Assembly (NCBI RefSeq): GCF_002285265.1
Contig: NZ_NSJB01000001.1
Coordinates: 985,642-1,049,641 of the forward strand
Reading direction: 5' to 3'
From: Vandammella animalimorsus
Lineage (GTDB): Bacteria; Pseudomonadota; Gammaproteobacteria; Burkholderiales; Burkholderiaceae_C
Length of the DNA: 64,000 nucleotides
Part shown: positions 47,712 to 57,960 of the stretch, piece by piece
Numbering within the stretch: position 1 is the stretch's first letter
Layout: every line of letters starts with the position of its first letter
Made by a program: the position numbers and the translations under genes
Notes under the pieces: model-generated
Told to the model about the DNA's origin: nothing
The model's database searches: none
What the model saw: the letters and a program-made list of their open reading frames with translations, nothing else

Positions 47712-49679
47712 TCACGATGCCGCAGCCACGGCAGCGGCAGCCGGGCCTGCGGCCAGCCAGGCGCGGATTTGGCGCTCGATGCCCTGCTCGTCCAAGCCGC
47801 ATTGCGCCAGCAGTTTGGCCGGGTCGCCGTGTGCGATGAATTGGTCTGGCAGGCCCAACTGCAGCACCGGGCGCGGCAAGCCGGCTTGTTGCAGGGTTTC
47901 GAGCACGGCGCTGCCGGCGCCGCCCATGGTGCAGCCCTCCTCCACCGTGACCAGCACATCGTGGCTTTGCGCCAGCTGCAGCAGCAGGGTTTCGTCCAGC
48001 GGCTTGGCCCAGCGCATGTTGGCCACGCTGGCATCGAGGCGCTCGGCCGCAGCCAACGCCGGGTACAGCAGCGTGCCAAAGGCCAGGATGGCGATGCGCT
48101 GGCCTGGCTGGGCCTGGGCGCCGGCCTGGCGGCGCAGCTCGCCCCGGCCATAGGGCAAGGGCTGCAGGTCGGCCAGGGGCTCGGCGCCCACGCCGGCGCC
48201 GCGCGGGTAGCGCACGCACACGGGGTGGTCCTGCGCATAGGCGGTGCTCAGCAGTTGGCGGCATTCGCGCTCGTCGGCGGGGCAAGCCATGGCCATGTTG
48301 GGGATGCAGCGCACGTAGGCGATGTCGTAAGCGCCGGCGTGCGTGGCGCCATCGGCGCCGACCAGGCCGGCGCGGTCCAGCGCGAACACCACCGGCAGGT
48401 TTTGCAGCGCCACGTCGTGGATGAGCTGGTCGTAGGCGCGCTGCAGGAAGGTCGAGTAGATCGCCACCACGGGCTTGAGCCCTTCGGTGGCCAGGCCGGC
48501 GGCAAAGGTCACGGCGTGCTGCTCGGCAATGCCCACGTCGTAATAGCGCTTGGGAAAGCGCTGGTGGAACTCCACCATGCCCGAGCCTTCGCGCATGGCC
48601 GGCGTGATGCCGATCAGGCACTGGTCCTGCTCGGCCATGTCGCACAGCCACTGGCCAAAGATTTGCGTGAAGGTGGGCTTGGGCGGCGTCTGCGGCTTGA
48701 CGATGCCCACCGAGGGGTCGAACTTGGAGGGGCCGTGGTAGGCCACGGGGTCGGCCTCGGCCAGCTTGTAGCCCTGCCCTTTCTTGGTGACCACGTGCAG
48801 GAACTGCGGGCCTTGCAGATGGCGCAGGTTTTCCAGCGTCGGGATCAGCGAGTCCAGGTCGTGGCCGTCGATGGGGCCGATGTAGTTGAAGCCGAATTTC
48901 TCGAACAGCGTGGCCGGCACGACCATGCCCTTGGCCTGCTGCTCAAAGCGCCGCGCCAGCTCCAGCAGCGGCGGCACGGGCTTGAGCACCGTCTTGCCCA
49001 CGTTCTTGGCGGCAGCGTAGAACTGCCCGCTCATCAGCTGGGCCAGGTAGCGGTTGAGCGCCCCCACCGGCGGGCTGATGCTCATGTCGTTGTCGTTGAG
49101 CACCACCAGCAGCCGCCCGCCCTCGGCCACGCCGGCGTTGTTCAGCGCCTCGAAGGCCATGCCGGCGGTCATGGCGCCATCGCCAATCACGGCCACGGCC
49201 CAGCGGTCCTCGCCCTTGAGGGCGGCGGCCTGCGCCATGCCCAGCGCCGCCGAGATGCTGGTGCTCGAATGCGCCGTGCCGAAGGTGTCGTACTCGCTTT
49301 CGCTGCGCAACGGAAAGCCCGACAGGCCGCCGAGCTGGCGCAGCGTGGCCATGCGCTCGCGCCGGCCGGTGAGGATCTTGTGCGGATAGGTCTGGTGGCC
49401 TACGTCCCAGACCAGCCGATCCTCGGGCGTGTTGAACACGTAGTGCAGCGCAATCGTCAGCTCCACCGTGCCCAGGTTGGAGCTGAGGTGGCCGCCGGTC
49501 TTGGAGACGCTCTCGAGCACGAAGGCGCGCAGCTGCCCGGCCAGCTCCTTGAGCTGCTCGCGCGGCAGGCGGCGCAGCGCGGCCGGGCTGTCGATGCCCT
49601 GCAGCAGCGCATAGGGATTGCCGGCGCTGCCTGGCTCAGGGGCGGTGGAAGGGCTTGCGGGGCTGCCGGTATCGCTCAT
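47712..49679 (-). CDS. dxs: 1-deoxy-D-xylulose-5-phosphate synthase
   Basis: Thiamine-diphosphate enzyme condensing pyruvate and glyceraldehyde-3-phosphate, first step of the MEP isoprenoid pathway; 655 aa. Motifs: [22 protein letters not shown] (catalytic His), [20 protein letters not shown] (GDG-N diphosphate site), and [15 protein letters not shown] in the pyrimidine domain. Start set at ATG 49679 (MSDTGSPAS); an ATG 25 codons upstream is also in frame. It follows ispA by 103 bp, completing an xseB-ispA-dxs isoprenoid operon, a common order in proteobacteria. Confidence 0.96.
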   Translation of the reverse strand: MSDTGSPASPSTAPEPGSAGNPYALLQGIDSPAALRRLPREQLKELAGQLRAFVLESVSKTGGHLSSNLGTVELTIALHYVFNTPEDRLVWDVGHQTYPHKILTGRRERMATLRQLGGLSGFPLRSESEYDTFGTAHSSTSISAALGMAQAAALKGEDRWAVAVIGDGAMTAGMAFEALNNAGVAEGGRLLVVLNDNDMSISPPVGALNRYLAQLMSGQFYAAAKNVGKTVLKPVPPLLELARRFEQQAKGMVVPATLFEKFGFNYIGPIDGHDLDSLIPTLENLRHLQGPQFLHVVTKKGQGYKLAEADPVAYHGPSKFDPSVGIVKPQTPPKPTFTQIFGQWLCDMAEQDQCLIGITPAMREGSGMVEFHQRFPKRYYDVGIAEQHAVTFAAGLATEGLKPVVAIYSTFLQRAYDQLIHDVALQNLPVVFALDRAGLVGADGATHAGAYDIAYVRCIPNMAMACPADERECRQLLSTAYAQDHPVCVRYPRGAGVGAEPLADLQPLPYGRGELRRQAGAQAQPGQRIAILAFGTLLYPALAAAERLDASVANMRWAKPLDETLLLQLAQSHDVLVTVEEGCTMGGAGSAVLETLQQAGLPRPVLQLGLPDQFIAHGDPAKLLAQCGLDEQGIERQIRAWLAAGPAAAAVAAAS

Positions 49680-49782
49680 GGTGCTGTGGCTGTTGTGGTG
49701 CTTGCGTGGCTTGGCTGGCCCGGGAAGGGCTGGGTCATGGCTCACTGATTGCATGGTGTTCGGTCACGGTCTCTCACGGCCT

Positions 49783-50787
49783 TCAGTGGCTGCGCTGCAC
49801 CACCCAGGCCGCCAGCGCGCGCAGCGCGGCCACGTCGGGCAGGCCGGCCTCATCCAGCGCGGCCTCGGCCTGCGCGTGCAATTGTCGCGCCAGGGCCTGC
49901 GCGGCCTGCACGCCCAACAGCGACACATAGGTGGGCTTGTTGTCGGCCGCATCCTTGCCGGCGGTCTTGCCCAGCACGCTGGAGTCGGCTGTGGCATCGA
50001 GCACGTCGTCCACCACCTGGAAGGCCAGGCCCAGGGCCTGGCCGTAGCGCTGCAGCGCCTGCAGGGCCTGCGCCGGGGCCTCGGGCACGCAGTGCGCCCC
50101 CATCAGCACGCTGGCCTGCAGCAGCGCGCCGGTCTTGAGCTCGTGCATGTGCTGCAGCTGCCGCTGATCCATGGGCTTGCCCACGTGCGCCAGGTCAATG
50201 GCCTGGCCGCCGGCCATGCCGGCCGGGCCGGCCGCGCGCGCCAGCAGCGCGCACAGGCGCGCCTGCACCACTGGCGCAATGGCCGCGCCGTGCGGCGTGG
50301 CCCCCGCATCGCCCGGCTGGGGGGTGAGCAGCTCGAAGGCCAGGGCCTGCATGGCATCGCCGGCCAGCAGCGCCGTGGCCTGGCCAAACTGCACGTGCAC
50401 CGTGGGCTTGCCACGGCGCAGCACGTCGTTGTCCATGCAGGGCATGTCGTCGTGCACCAGCGAATAGGCGTGGATCAGCTCGATGGCGCAGGCGCTGCGC
50501 AGCGCGGCCTCCTGCCAGGCGGGCTGCTCATCGGCCCGGCCTGCGGCCACGGCCTGCTGCGCTGCCAGCACCAGCAAGGCGCGCAGGCGCTTGCCGCCGC
50601 CCAGCACGGCATAGCGCATGGCCTGGCTCAAATCCGTGGGCGCGGCCAGCGGCACGAAATGCTCCAGCGCCTGCTCCACCCATTGCGCATGCTGGGCCAG
50701 CCAGCCGGAAAAATCCTGCTGGGCGCTGACGGCGCGGCCCGGCGCAGCGGCCAGGCGGGCATGGGGCGTGGGGGTGGATGGGGTCAA
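49783..50787 (-). CDS. ispA: farnesyl diphosphate synthase (geranyltranstransferase)
   Basis: Chain-elongating prenyl transferase, about 334 aa. Both aspartate-rich motifs are present: LVHDDMPCMDND (first, about residue 120) and FQVVDDVLD (second). GGGKRLRALL is the diphosphate-binding entry. No ATG fits; the likely start is TTG 50787, preceded by GGAGA nine bases upstream. The frame is open further upstream but overlaps xseB. Family proteins are about 300 aa, so the start could lie slightly inside. It lies between xseB and dxs. Confidence 0.92.
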   Translation of the reverse strand: MTPSTPTPHARLAAAPGRAVSAQQDFSGWLAQHAQWVEQALEHFVPLAAPTDLSQAMRYAVLGGGKRLRALLVLAAQQAVAAGRADEQPAWQEAALRSACAIELIHAYSLVHDDMPCMDNDVLRRGKPTVHVQFGQATALLAGDAMQALAFELLTPQPGDAGATPHGAAIAPVVQARLCALLARAAGPAGMAGGQAIDLAHVGKPMDQRQLQHMHELKTGALLQASVLMGAHCVPEAPAQALQALQRYGQALGLAFQVVDDVLDATADSSVLGKTAGKDAADNKPTYVSLLGVQAAQALARQLHAQAEAALDEAGLPDVAALRALAAWVVQRSH

Positions 50788-50833
50788 GGCAATGGGTCTC
50801 CGAAAAACGCTTGCGCCAAGGCCGCTGGCGGGC

Positions 50834-51073
50834 TCAGGCTTCTTGCTCGCCCAGCGGCCGCACCAGCTGCCCGTCCAGGATCTGCACCTGCGCCTGCACC
50901 TGCTGCAGCCGCTCGCTGCAAAAGGCCAGCAGCTGCGCGCCGCGCTGGTAGCCCGCCAGCAGCTGCTCCAGCGGCAGGGCGCCGGATTCGATCTGGGCCA
51001 GCAAATGCTCCAGCTCTTGCATGGCCGCCTCATAGCTGGCGGGCTCATTCTTCTTGGACTTGGCGGCGTTCAT
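50834..51073 (-). CDS. xseB: exodeoxyribonuclease VII small subunit
   Basis: 79 aa, the normal size for Xse[38 protein letters not shown] is the diagnostic helical hairpin that binds XseA. It is first gene of the xseB-ispA-dxs operon. XseA is not in the window. Start ATG 51073 ([10 protein letters not shown]). Confidence 0.93.
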   Translation of the reverse strand: MNAAKSKKNEPASYEAAMQELEHLLAQIESGALPLEQLLAGYQRGAQLLAFCSERLQQVQAQVQILDGQLVRPLGEQEA

Positions 51074-51626
51074 GGCACAGGGGAAAGAAAACGCAAGACG
51101 GGCCTTGGGCGGCCCAGGCGCCAGCGCCAGCGGGCGGCAAAGCGCCTGGCGGCCATCGGCGCTGGCGCGGCATGCCGCGCGCACGAAAACGGCGGATTTT
51201 AAGAGCTTGTTCAAAGTCTTGGCGCGAGCGGGCAAAAAGTGGCGGGGTGGGCTGCAAGGCGCAAAACGCGGGCGGCCCGGTGGCGCGGCCGAGGCCTTTC
51301 GAGCGCCGCAGACCCGCCCGGCTGGCAGCGCCACGGCCCGGCCTGCGGCGGCAATTCACGTAGGTGCTGCTCAAGCATTCAGCGCGCTTTCCCCTGCCTG
51401 GGGGGCACTGATAGAATCGCCCCTCGTTGACCAAGGCCGGGCGGTGCATTGCATTGACCGGCTTGTTTTTTCGTCGCGCGCCTTCAATTGGTTTCATCTT
51501 CGCGCGCCGCTCGAAATGACGAAAGCCCATGCCAGCCGGGGCCATGCCAGGCCCCGCGGCGCGCGGCACCAGCGGCCCGGCCCAGACGCACCGGGCCTGT
51601 TCGAGTCGTCCATGGATCAGGATGCG
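51074..51626. other. 553-bp gene-free divergent region between xseB and Rieske oxygenase
   Basis: Contains repeat copy B (51201-51270) and a TAGAAT hexamer at 51412-51417 as possible -10 of the oxygenase gene, with only a poor -35 (TTTCCC, 51388-51393). No gene is supported. Confidence 0.5.
51201..51270 (+). repeat. dispersed intergenic repeat, copy B
   Basis: Starts AAGAGCTTGTTCAAAGTCTT and ends GGGCTGCAAGGCGCAAAACG. It aligns end to end with copies A (9369) and C (63012), differing by point changes and one short indel. Confidence 0.8.
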
Positions 51627-52766
51627 ATGTCTGATTTGAGTCTTCCCCTGCAGCAGGCCAAGAGCCAGTTGCCCGTCTCCAGCTATTTCGACCAGGCGCT
51701 GCTGCAGCGCGAGCTGCAAACCCTGTTTGCCGCCGGGCCGCGCTACATGGGCCACCAGCTGGCCGTGCCCGAGCCGGGCGACTACTTTGCCCTGCCGCAG
51801 GAGCAGCAAGGCCGCGCGCTGGTGCGCCAGCGCGATGGCTCGGTGGCGCTGATCTCCAACGTCTGCCGCCACCGCCAGGCCGTGATGCTGCACGGCCGCG
51901 GCAATCTGCAGGACAACGCCAAGGGCAGCGCGGCGGGCAACATCGTCTGCCCGCTGCACCGCTGGACCTACAGCGAAAACGGCACGCTGCTTGGCGCGCC
52001 GCATTTTCCGCAGGACCCGTGCCTGAACCTCAACCAGTACCGGCTGCGCGAGTGGAACGGCCTGCTGTTCGAGGACAACGGCCGCGACATCGCCGCCGAC
52101 CTGGCCCGGCTGGGCCCGCGCCATGCGCTGAGCTTCGAGGGCTTTGCGCTGGACCACGTGGAAATGCACGAGTGCAACTACAACTGGAAGACCTTCATCG
52201 AGGTCTATCTGGAGGACTACCACGTCGGCCCCTTCCACCCCGGGCTGGGCAACTTCGTCACCTGCGATGACCTGCGCTGGGAGTTCGGGCAGGAATACTC
52301 CGTGCAGACCGTGGGCGTGGCCAATGCGCTCCAGCAATCGGGCAGCGCCGTGTACCAGCGCTGGCACGAAGTGCTGCTGCGCTACAACGAAGGCCGCCTG
52401 CCCGAGCACGGCGCCATCTGGCTGACCTATTACCCGCACATCATGATCGAGTGGTACCCGCACGTGCTGACGGTCTCCACGCTGCACCCCATCAGCGTGG
52501 ACAAGACCATGAACGTGGTGGAGTTCTACTACCCCGAGGAAATCGTCGCCTTCGAGCGCGAATTCGTCGAGGCGCAGCGCGCGGCCTACATGGAAACGGC
52601 CATCGAGGACGACGAAATCGGCGAGCGCATGGACGCTGGCCGCAAGGCCTTGTTCGCACGCGGCGACAACGAAGTCGGCCCCTACCAAAGCCCGATGGAA
52701 GACGGCATGCAGCACTTTCACGAGTGGTACCGCCGCGCCATGGGCTTCGAGGACGCGGCAGGCTAG
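51627..52766 (+). CDS. aromatic ring-hydroxylating oxygenase alpha subunit (Rieske non-heme iron)
   Basis: 379 aa. The Rieske cluster ligands are C80-x-H82 (NVCRHRQ) and C108-x2-H111 (IVCPLHRW). The catalytic domain has the iron site in NWKTFIEVYLEDYHVGPFHPG (bridging Asp, two His). The protein is complete. No beta subunit, ferredoxin or reductase gene is adjacent, so it relies on partners elsewhere, as in quaternary-amine or similar demethylase-type family members. The substrate is unknown. Start ATG 51627 (MSDLSLPL) with AGGA upstream is preferred to ATG 51612. A terminator follows. Confidence 0.87.
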   Translation: MSDLSLPLQQAKSQLPVSSYFDQALLQRELQTLFAAGPRYMGHQLAVPEPGDYFALPQEQQGRALVRQRDGSVALISNVCRHRQAVMLHGRGNLQDNAKGSAAGNIVCPLHRWTYSENGTLLGAPHFPQDPCLNLNQYRLREWNGLLFEDNGRDIAADLARLGPRHALSFEGFALDHVEMHECNYNWKTFIEVYLEDYHVGPFHPGLGNFVTCDDLRWEFGQEYSVQTVGVANALQQSGSAVYQRWHEVLLRYNEGRLPEHGAIWLTYYPHIMIEWYPHVLTVSTLHPISVDKTMNVVEFYYPEEIVAFEREFVEAQRAAYMETAIEDDEIGERMDAGRKALFARGDNEVGPYQSPMEDGMQHFHEWYRRAMGFEDAAG

Positions 52767-52797
52767 AGCGTGTTCAAAGCGCCAACCCACACAAAGA

Positions 52798-52841
52798 CAA
52801 AGCCCGTGCCGGCAAGTGAGAGCGGCACGGGCTTTGTTTTT
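52798..52841. terminator. bidirectional Rho-independent terminator between Rieske gene and metI
   Basis: CAAAGCCCGTGCCG (52798-52811) pairs perfectly with CGGCACGGGCTTTG (52823-52836), with an 11-base loop, followed by a T-run. Confidence 0.88.
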
Positions 52842-52855
52842 GCGCAGGCGCTGGC

Positions 52856-53515
52856 TCAGCGGTGCTTGAGCCAGTGCACATAGGCATCGCCCAGCCACTG
52901 CACCAGCGTCACCAGCACGATCAGGATGGCAATGACGATCAGGCTGACCTGGTTGTCAAAGCGCTGGTAGCCGTAGCGGATCGCCAGATCGCCCAGCCCG
53001 CCCGCGCCCACCGCGCCGGCCATGGCGGTGTAGCTGATCAGCGCCACCAGCGTGACGGTGAAGCCGCCGATGATGCCGGGCAAGGCCTCGGGCAGATAGA
53101 CGTGGCGCACGATGTGCCATTTGCGGCAGCCCATGGCCTGCGCGGCCTCGACCAGGCCGCGGTCCACCTCGCGCAGGCTGACCTCGGCAATGCGGGCAAA
53201 GAACGGCGTGGCGCTGATGGACAGCGGCACGATGGCGGCCCACACGCCGATGGAGGTGCCCACCAGATAGCGCGTGACCGGCAGCAGCGCCACCAGCAGC
53301 ACGATGAAGGGCACGGCGCGAAAGCCGTTGACGACTGCGCCGAACACGCGGTGCACCGCCGGCGAGGCCAGCAGCCCGCCCGGCGCCGTGAGGATCAGCA
53401 GCAAGGCCATGGGGATGCCGCCCAGCAGCACGATGGCGCCCGAGACGGACACCATCAGCAGCGTATCCAGCAAGGCCTGCCAGTAAGTGGCCAGCGGAAT
53501 GCTGAGTTCAAACAT
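52856..53515 (-). CDS. metI: D-methionine ABC transporter permease
   Basis: 219 aa, five transmembrane segments. [26 protein letters not shown] is the MetI signature, and [31 protein letters not shown] is the EAA loop that docks on MetN. Start ATG 53515 with GGAGAG upstream; it overlaps the end of metN by 8 bases, so the two are translationally coupled. The binding protein MetQ is not in the window. Confidence 0.94.
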   Translation of the reverse strand: MFELSIPLATYWQALLDTLLMVSVSGAIVLLGGIPMALLLILTAPGGLLASPAVHRVFGAVVNGFRAVPFIVLLVALLPVTRYLVGTSIGVWAAIVPLSISATPFFARIAEVSLREVDRGLVEAAQAMGCRKWHIVRHVYLPEALPGIIGGFTVTLVALISYTAMAGAVGAGGLGDLAIRYGYQRFDNQVSLIVIAILIVLVTLVQWLGDAYVHWLKHR

Positions 53516-54695
53516 GGCGCTCTCCTGAAATTGCGGCCGGGCCGGCATCGCCCAGCGCGACGTGCTCCAGCGCGACGTGTTCCAGCTCGATATGGCCCAG
53601 CAGCTGGGCGCTGTGGGCGATGGCCTGCTCGCCCTGGCACAGGGCCTGCAAGTCGGGCAAGGGGGCGCTGCCGCCCACGGCCAGCAGCAAGCGCCCGTAG
53701 GCATGGCCCTGGATGCGATCGACCCCGCCGTGCAGCAGGCGCACCGGGCCAGGCAGCGCCTGGGCAATGCGCAGCAAGTCGGGCTCCAGAGCGCCCGCGC
53801 CGGTGTAGCCCAGCTGCAGCACGCGCGCATGGCCTGCGCCATCGGCCGGGGCCTGGGGCAGCAGCCGCACGCGCAGCTCGTCGGGCAACTGCTGCTGCAG
53901 CGGCGCCAGCAGCGCCTGCGTGGCCGGATGCTGGGGGGCGCCAAACACCTGCCAGACCGGGCCCAGCTCGGCGATGCGGCCTTGCTCCAGCACCAGCACG
54001 TGGTCGGCGATTTCGCGGATCACGCTCATCTCGTGCGTGATGAGGATGACGGTGATGCCCAGGCGGCGGTTGATGTCGCGCAGCAGCTGCAAGATGGCCT
54101 GCGTGGTCTCCGGGTCCAGCGCCGAGGTGGCCTCGTCGCACAGCAGGATCGGCGGGTTGTGCACCAGCGCCCGGGCAATGCCCACGCGCTGCTTTTGCCC
54201 GCCCGAGAGCTGGCGCGGGTACATGGATTTCTTGTCGGCCAGGCCCACCAGCTCCAGCAGCTCCTGCACGCGCGCATGGGTCTGCGCTGCGCTGCAGCCG
54301 GCCACCTGCATGGGCAGCGCCACGTTGTCCCACACGGTCTTGAAGGCCAGCAGGTTGAAGTGCTGGAAGATCATGCCGATGCGCCGCCGCTGGCGCACCA
54401 GCTCGTGCTGCGACAGGCGGCCGATGTCCACGCCCTCGACCAGCACGCGGCCCTCGGTGGGCTCTTCGAGCCGGTTGATGGTGCGCAGCAGGCTGGACTT
54501 GCCCGCGCCACTGCGGCCAATGATGCCGAACACGCTGCCGCGCGCGATGGCCAGGTCGATGCCGGCCAGCGCCTGCAGGGGCCCGGCCGAGGACTGGTAG
54601 GTCTTGCCCACGCCCTCGAACACCACGGCCGCATCGGCATGACCAGGGGGCCGCGGCGGCTGAGGCAGCTGCGCCGGCATGGCTTCATGCGTCAT
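53508..54695 (-). CDS. metN: methionine ABC transporter ATP-binding protein
   Basis: 395 aa. The ATPase has Walker [13 protein letters not shown], signature [15 protein letters not shown], Walker [16 protein letters not shown] and the switch His in [10 protein letters not shown]-terminal NIL (ACT-like) domain for allosteric methionine sensing covers about 270-370. The N-terminal 25 residues are Pro-rich and longer than in E. coli (343 aa); the true start may be internal. It is first gene of the metNI pair. Confidence 0.93.
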   Translation of the reverse strand: MTHEAMPAQLPQPPRPPGHADAAVVFEGVGKTYQSSAGPLQALAGIDLAIARGSVFGIIGRSGAGKSSLLRTINRLEEPTEGRVLVEGVDIGRLSQHELVRQRRRIGMIFQHFNLLAFKTVWDNVALPMQVAGCSAAQTHARVQELLELVGLADKKSMYPRQLSGGQKQRVGIARALVHNPPILLCDEATSALDPETTQAILQLLRDINRRLGITVILITHEMSVIREIADHVLVLEQGRIAELGPVWQVFGAPQHPATQALLAPLQQQLPDELRVRLLPQAPADGAGHARVLQLGYTGAGALEPDLLRIAQALPGPVRLLHGGVDRIQGHAYGRLLLAVGGSAPLPDLQALCQGEQAIAHSAQLLGHIELEHVALEHVALGDAGPAAISGERHV

Positions 54696-54819
54696 TTCTT
54701 ACTCTCATTCATCAGGGGGCGGCCTGTGGATCACCGCGCGATGGCTGCGGCTCCAGGGCCGCCGGGCACGGCGCAGATGGCACGGCGCAAATGTGCGCCA
54801 GGCTCAGGCCAGGGCCTGT

Positions 54820-55272
54820 TCACCCCAGCTCCTCAACGCCGCGGTTGGCCAGCGCATCGGCGCGCTCGTTGCCGGCAATGCCCGCATGGCCCTTGACCCA
54901 GCGCCAGTCGATCTGGTGGCCGCGCTGGTGCACCAACGCATCGAGCTCGCGCCACAGCTCGGCGTTCTTCACCGGCTGCTTGCTCGCCGTCTGCCAACCC
55001 TTGGCCTTCCAGCCGTGGATCCATTCGGTGATGCCCTTGCGCACGTACTCGCTGTCCAGATACAGCGTGATGCGGCAGGGGCGCTTGAGCAGCGCCAGCG
55101 CCTCGATCACGGCGCGCAGCTCCATGCGGTTGTTGGTGGTGCTGCGCTCGCCGCCCCAGATCTCCTTGCTGTGGCCCTGCGACTGCAGCAGCGCCCCCCA
55201 GCCGCCCGCGCCAGGATTGCCTTTGCAGGCGCCATCGGTGTAGATCGTGACCTCGTTCAGGGCGGGGGGCAT
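54820..55272 (-). CDS. rnhA: ribonuclease HI
   Basis: 150 aa; degrades the RNA strand of RNA-DNA hybrids. The four catalytic carboxylates are in place: [11 protein letters not shown] (Asp), [12 protein letters not shown] (Glu), [11 protein letters not shown] (Asp) and [11 protein letters not shown] (Asp). Start ATG 55272 (MPPALNEV). It is leftward and isolated between metN and a divergent binding-protein gene. Confidence 0.96.
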   Translation of the reverse strand: MPPALNEVTIYTDGACKGNPGAGGWGALLQSQGHSKEIWGGERSTTNNRMELRAVIEALALLKRPCRITLYLDSEYVRKGITEWIHGWKAKGWQTASKQPVKNAELWRELDALVHQRGHQIDWRWVKGHAGIAGNERADALANRGVEELG

Positions 55273-55517
55273 AGCAGCAAGAAAAACAAAACGCTGGCCG
55301 CGCCAAAACCGCGGCAAAAGCGCGCATTCTATGCGGCTGCGTTACCGGGGATGAACTTGCACGCAGGCCCTCCAGGGAATTTGCAGCGCCAGAAAAAGGA
55401 TTGAGACTGAGCATCAAAACCACTTGCAGCTCATGTATGGTGGCGGCCTGATTGCAACGCGCCAGGCCGGCCTGGCCGGCGCGGCCCATCCACCCCAGCC
55501 CCTTTGAGGAGTTTTTC

Positions 55518-56540
55518 GTGAGCCCCATCCGCCCCCTGAAATCACCGCAGCGCCCCGGCCTGCTGCGGCGCGCCCTGTGCGCCGCCCTGCCCGCTTTGCT
55601 GGCCCTGCCGGCACTGGCCCAGGCCCAGCCGGCCGCAGCGCCGTTCCCCAGCCGCACGGTGACGCTGATCGTCAACGGCGGCGCCGGCAGCCTGCCCGAT
55701 TTGTTTGCGCGCCCGCTGGCCGAGAAGCTGCACGCCGCGCTGGGCCAGCCGGTGGTGGTGGACAACCGCCCCGGCGCAGGCGGCATGGTGGCCATGAAGC
55801 AGCTCAAGGACAGCGAGCCCAGCGGCCACACGCTGGCCATCATCACCAACGCCCATGCGGTCTGGAGCCCCTACATCTTCCCCAAGCTCAGCTATGAGCC
55901 CGCGCGCGATCTGCTGCCCGTCAGCCCCATTGCCGTGCTGCCCATGGCGCTGGTGGCCCACCCCGGCCTGGGCGCGGCTAACGTGGCCGAGCTGGTCGAA
56001 AAGGCCAAGGCCCAGCCCGGCGTGCTGAACTACGCCAGCTCGGGCAATGGCAGCCCGCCGCACGTGCTGTTCGAGTTCTGGCGCCGCCAGGCGGGCATTG
56101 AGCTGCAGCACATTCCTTTCAAGACCGGCCCGGATGCGCTGACGGCCACGCTGGCAGGCGATACGCAGCTGTACTTTGCCGGCACGGCGCTGGTCGAGCC
56201 CATGGTGCGCCAGCAGCGCCTGAAGGTGCTGGCCGTCAGCCCCCAAGTGGACAGCCCCAGCTTTGCCGGCGCGCCCACGCTGGAGCAGGCCGGCTACCCC
56301 GGCTTTGAAAGCGCCGTCTGGCTGGGCGTGGCGGCCCCGGCGGGCACGCCGCAGCCAGTGGTCGAGCAGCTCAACCAGGCCATCGGCCAGGCCCTGCGCG
56401 ACCCGGGCTTCATCGACACCATGCGCCGCAACGGCTCCATCCCCCTGCACGAGAGCGCGGCCGCGTTCGCGCAGCGCATTGCGCAGGAGCGCAGCCACTG
56501 GGGCCCGCAGCTGCAAAAGCTGGGCATCCTGCCCGATTGA
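55518..56540 (+). CDS. tripartite tricarboxylate transporter substrate-binding protein (Bug/TctC family)
   Basis: 340 aa periplasmic protein. Signal peptide ALCAALPALLALPALAQAQ; the mature part has FPSRTVTLIVNGGAGSLPDLFARPLAEKL and VVVDNRPGAGGMVAMKQL, the Bug-family ligand loops. Start GTG 55518 is fixed by GAGGAG six bases before it. No tctA/tctB membrane genes are nearby. Orphan Bug proteins are extremely common in Comamonadaceae and Alcaligenaceae. The M20 hydrolase gene is convergent downstream. Ligand unknown. Confidence 0.9.
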   Translation: MSPIRPLKSPQRPGLLRRALCAALPALLALPALAQAQPAAAPFPSRTVTLIVNGGAGSLPDLFARPLAEKLHAALGQPVVVDNRPGAGGMVAMKQLKDSEPSGHTLAIITNAHAVWSPYIFPKLSYEPARDLLPVSPIAVLPMALVAHPGLGAANVAELVEKAKAQPGVLNYASSGNGSPPHVLFEFWRRQAGIELQHIPFKTGPDALTATLAGDTQLYFAGTALVEPMVRQQRLKVLAVSPQVDSPSFAGAPTLEQAGYPGFESAVWLGVAAPAGTPQPVVEQLNQAIGQALRDPGFIDTMRRNGSIPLHESAAAFAQRIAQERSHWGPQLQKLGILPD

Positions 56541-56586
56541 TGTGGGGCGCCGCTTGCGGCGGCGCGCGGCGGCTGGGGGCTGACCT

Positions 56587-56634
56587 TCAAGCCGCCAATC
56601 AAGCCGCCAATCAAGCCGCCGCAGGCGCCAGCCA
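56587..56634. repeat. 12-bp tandem repeat, four copies, across the end of the M20 gene
   Basis: Unit TCAAGCCGCCAA at 56587, 56599 and 56611 and a diverged fourth copy at 56623. The stop codon of the leftward M20 gene (56613-56611) lies in the third unit. Confidence 0.9.
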
Positions 56635-57816
56635 GCGCTCGGCCAACCGCGCCAGGTAGCTGGCCCCCAGCGGCAAGATGGCGTCGTTGAAGTCGTAGCT
56701 CGGGTTGTGCACCAGGCATGGGCCCTGGCCATGGCCGTCAAGGCGGTGGCTGCCGTCGCCATTGCCGATGAAGGCGTAGCAGCCGGGGATTTTCTGCAGC
56801 ATGAAGGCAAAGTCCTCGGCGGCCATGATGGGCGCCTGGCGCAGCACGCGCTGCGGCCCGACCAGCTCCTGCAGCACGGCCTGCGCGAACGCCGTCTGCG
56901 CCTCGTGGTTGACGGTTGCCGGGTAGATGCGGTTGAACTCCAGCTGCCCGCTGGCGCCGTGGGCGCGGGCCGTGAACTCCACCAGCTCGCGCATGCGCTG
57001 CTCGATCACGTCCAGCACCGGCTCGGTGTAGGCGCGCACCGTGCCGCCCATGCGGCATTGCTCGGCGATGACGTTGAAGGTATCGCCGGCCTGCAGCGTC
57101 GTGACCGAGACCACGGCCGCCTCCAGCGGCGGCTTGCTGCGGCTGACGATGCTTTGCAGCGCGCCGATCAACTGCCCGGCCACGACGATGGGATCGACCG
57201 CCAGATGCGGCATGGCCGCATGCCCGCCCTTGCCCTGCAACGTGATCTTGAACTCGCTGTTGGAGGCCAGCACCGGCCCGCTGGACAGCGCGAACGCGCC
57301 CGCCTCGATGCCCGGCATGTTGTGCATGCCGAACACCGCCTCCAGCGGATAGCGCTGCAGCAGCCCCTCGCGCAGCATCACGTCGGCGCCGCCGCCGAAC
57401 TCCTCGGCCGGCTGGAAGATCAGCGCCACCGTGCCGGCGAAATCGCGCGTCTGCGCCAGGTACTGCGCCGCGCCCAGCAGCATGGCCGTGTGCCCATCGT
57501 GGCCGCAGGCGTGCATGCGCCCGGGCGTGCGGCTGGCGTGGGCAAAGCGGTTGAGCTCGTCCATTGGCAGCGCGTCCATGTCCGCGCGCAGCCCCAACAT
57601 GCGCGGCTGCGCCGCGGCATGCCGGCCCTCGATCAGGCCCACCACGCCGGTGCGCGCCAGCCCGGTGTGCACCTCAATGCCCCAGCTGCGCAGCTTGTCG
57701 GCCACCAGCGCTGCGGTGCGAAATTCCTCGAAGGCCAGCTCCGGGTGGGCATGCAGATCGCGGCGGATGGCCGTCAACTCGTCATGGCGCGCGGCAATGG
57801 CAGCAATGGGGGACAT
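56611..57816 (-). CDS. M20 family amidohydrolase (hippurate hydrolase / N-acyl-amino-acid hydrolase type)
   Basis: 401 aa. Starts RRDLHAHPELAFEEFRTA; metal ligands in GRMHACGHDGHTAMLLG and FQPAEEFGGGADVML; the dimerisation lid includes GKGGHAAMPHLAVDPI. It closes with MAAEDFAFMLQKIPGCYAFIGNG. This is the M20D branch that removes acyl groups from amino acids or indole-acetyl conjugates; specificity cannot be told. Its C-terminal residues are encoded by a 12-bp tandem repeat that also holds the stop codon, so the protein end may vary between strains. Confidence 0.9.
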   Translation of the reverse strand: MSPIAAIAARHDELTAIRRDLHAHPELAFEEFRTAALVADKLRSWGIEVHTGLARTGVVGLIEGRHAAAQPRMLGLRADMDALPMDELNRFAHASRTPGRMHACGHDGHTAMLLGAAQYLAQTRDFAGTVALIFQPAEEFGGGADVMLREGLLQRYPLEAVFGMHNMPGIEAGAFALSSGPVLASNSEFKITLQGKGGHAAMPHLAVDPIVVAGQLIGALQSIVSRSKPPLEAAVVSVTTLQAGDTFNVIAEQCRMGGTVRAYTEPVLDVIEQRMRELVEFTARAHGASGQLEFNRIYPATVNHEAQTAFAQAVLQELVGPQRVLRQAPIMAAEDFAFMLQKIPGCYAFIGNGDGSHRLDGHGQGPCLVHNPSYDFNDAILPLGASYLARLAERWLAPAAA

Positions 57817-57960
57817 GGGCTCTCCTGCATCGAAAAACCGCGCATTCTACGAACGCCCAAGCGGCCCCATGAAGTGGCCAATCAAGCGCCCCATGGCATC
57901 GGCCGCCCGCGGCCCCAAGCCACCCCAAGCTGCGCGACAATCGCGCCCTTCAACACGCCC

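Noticed and set aside
54696..54819. A SAM or methionine riboswitch upstream of metN.
   Set aside because: The gap is short and shows no recognisable conserved core; I cannot support one.
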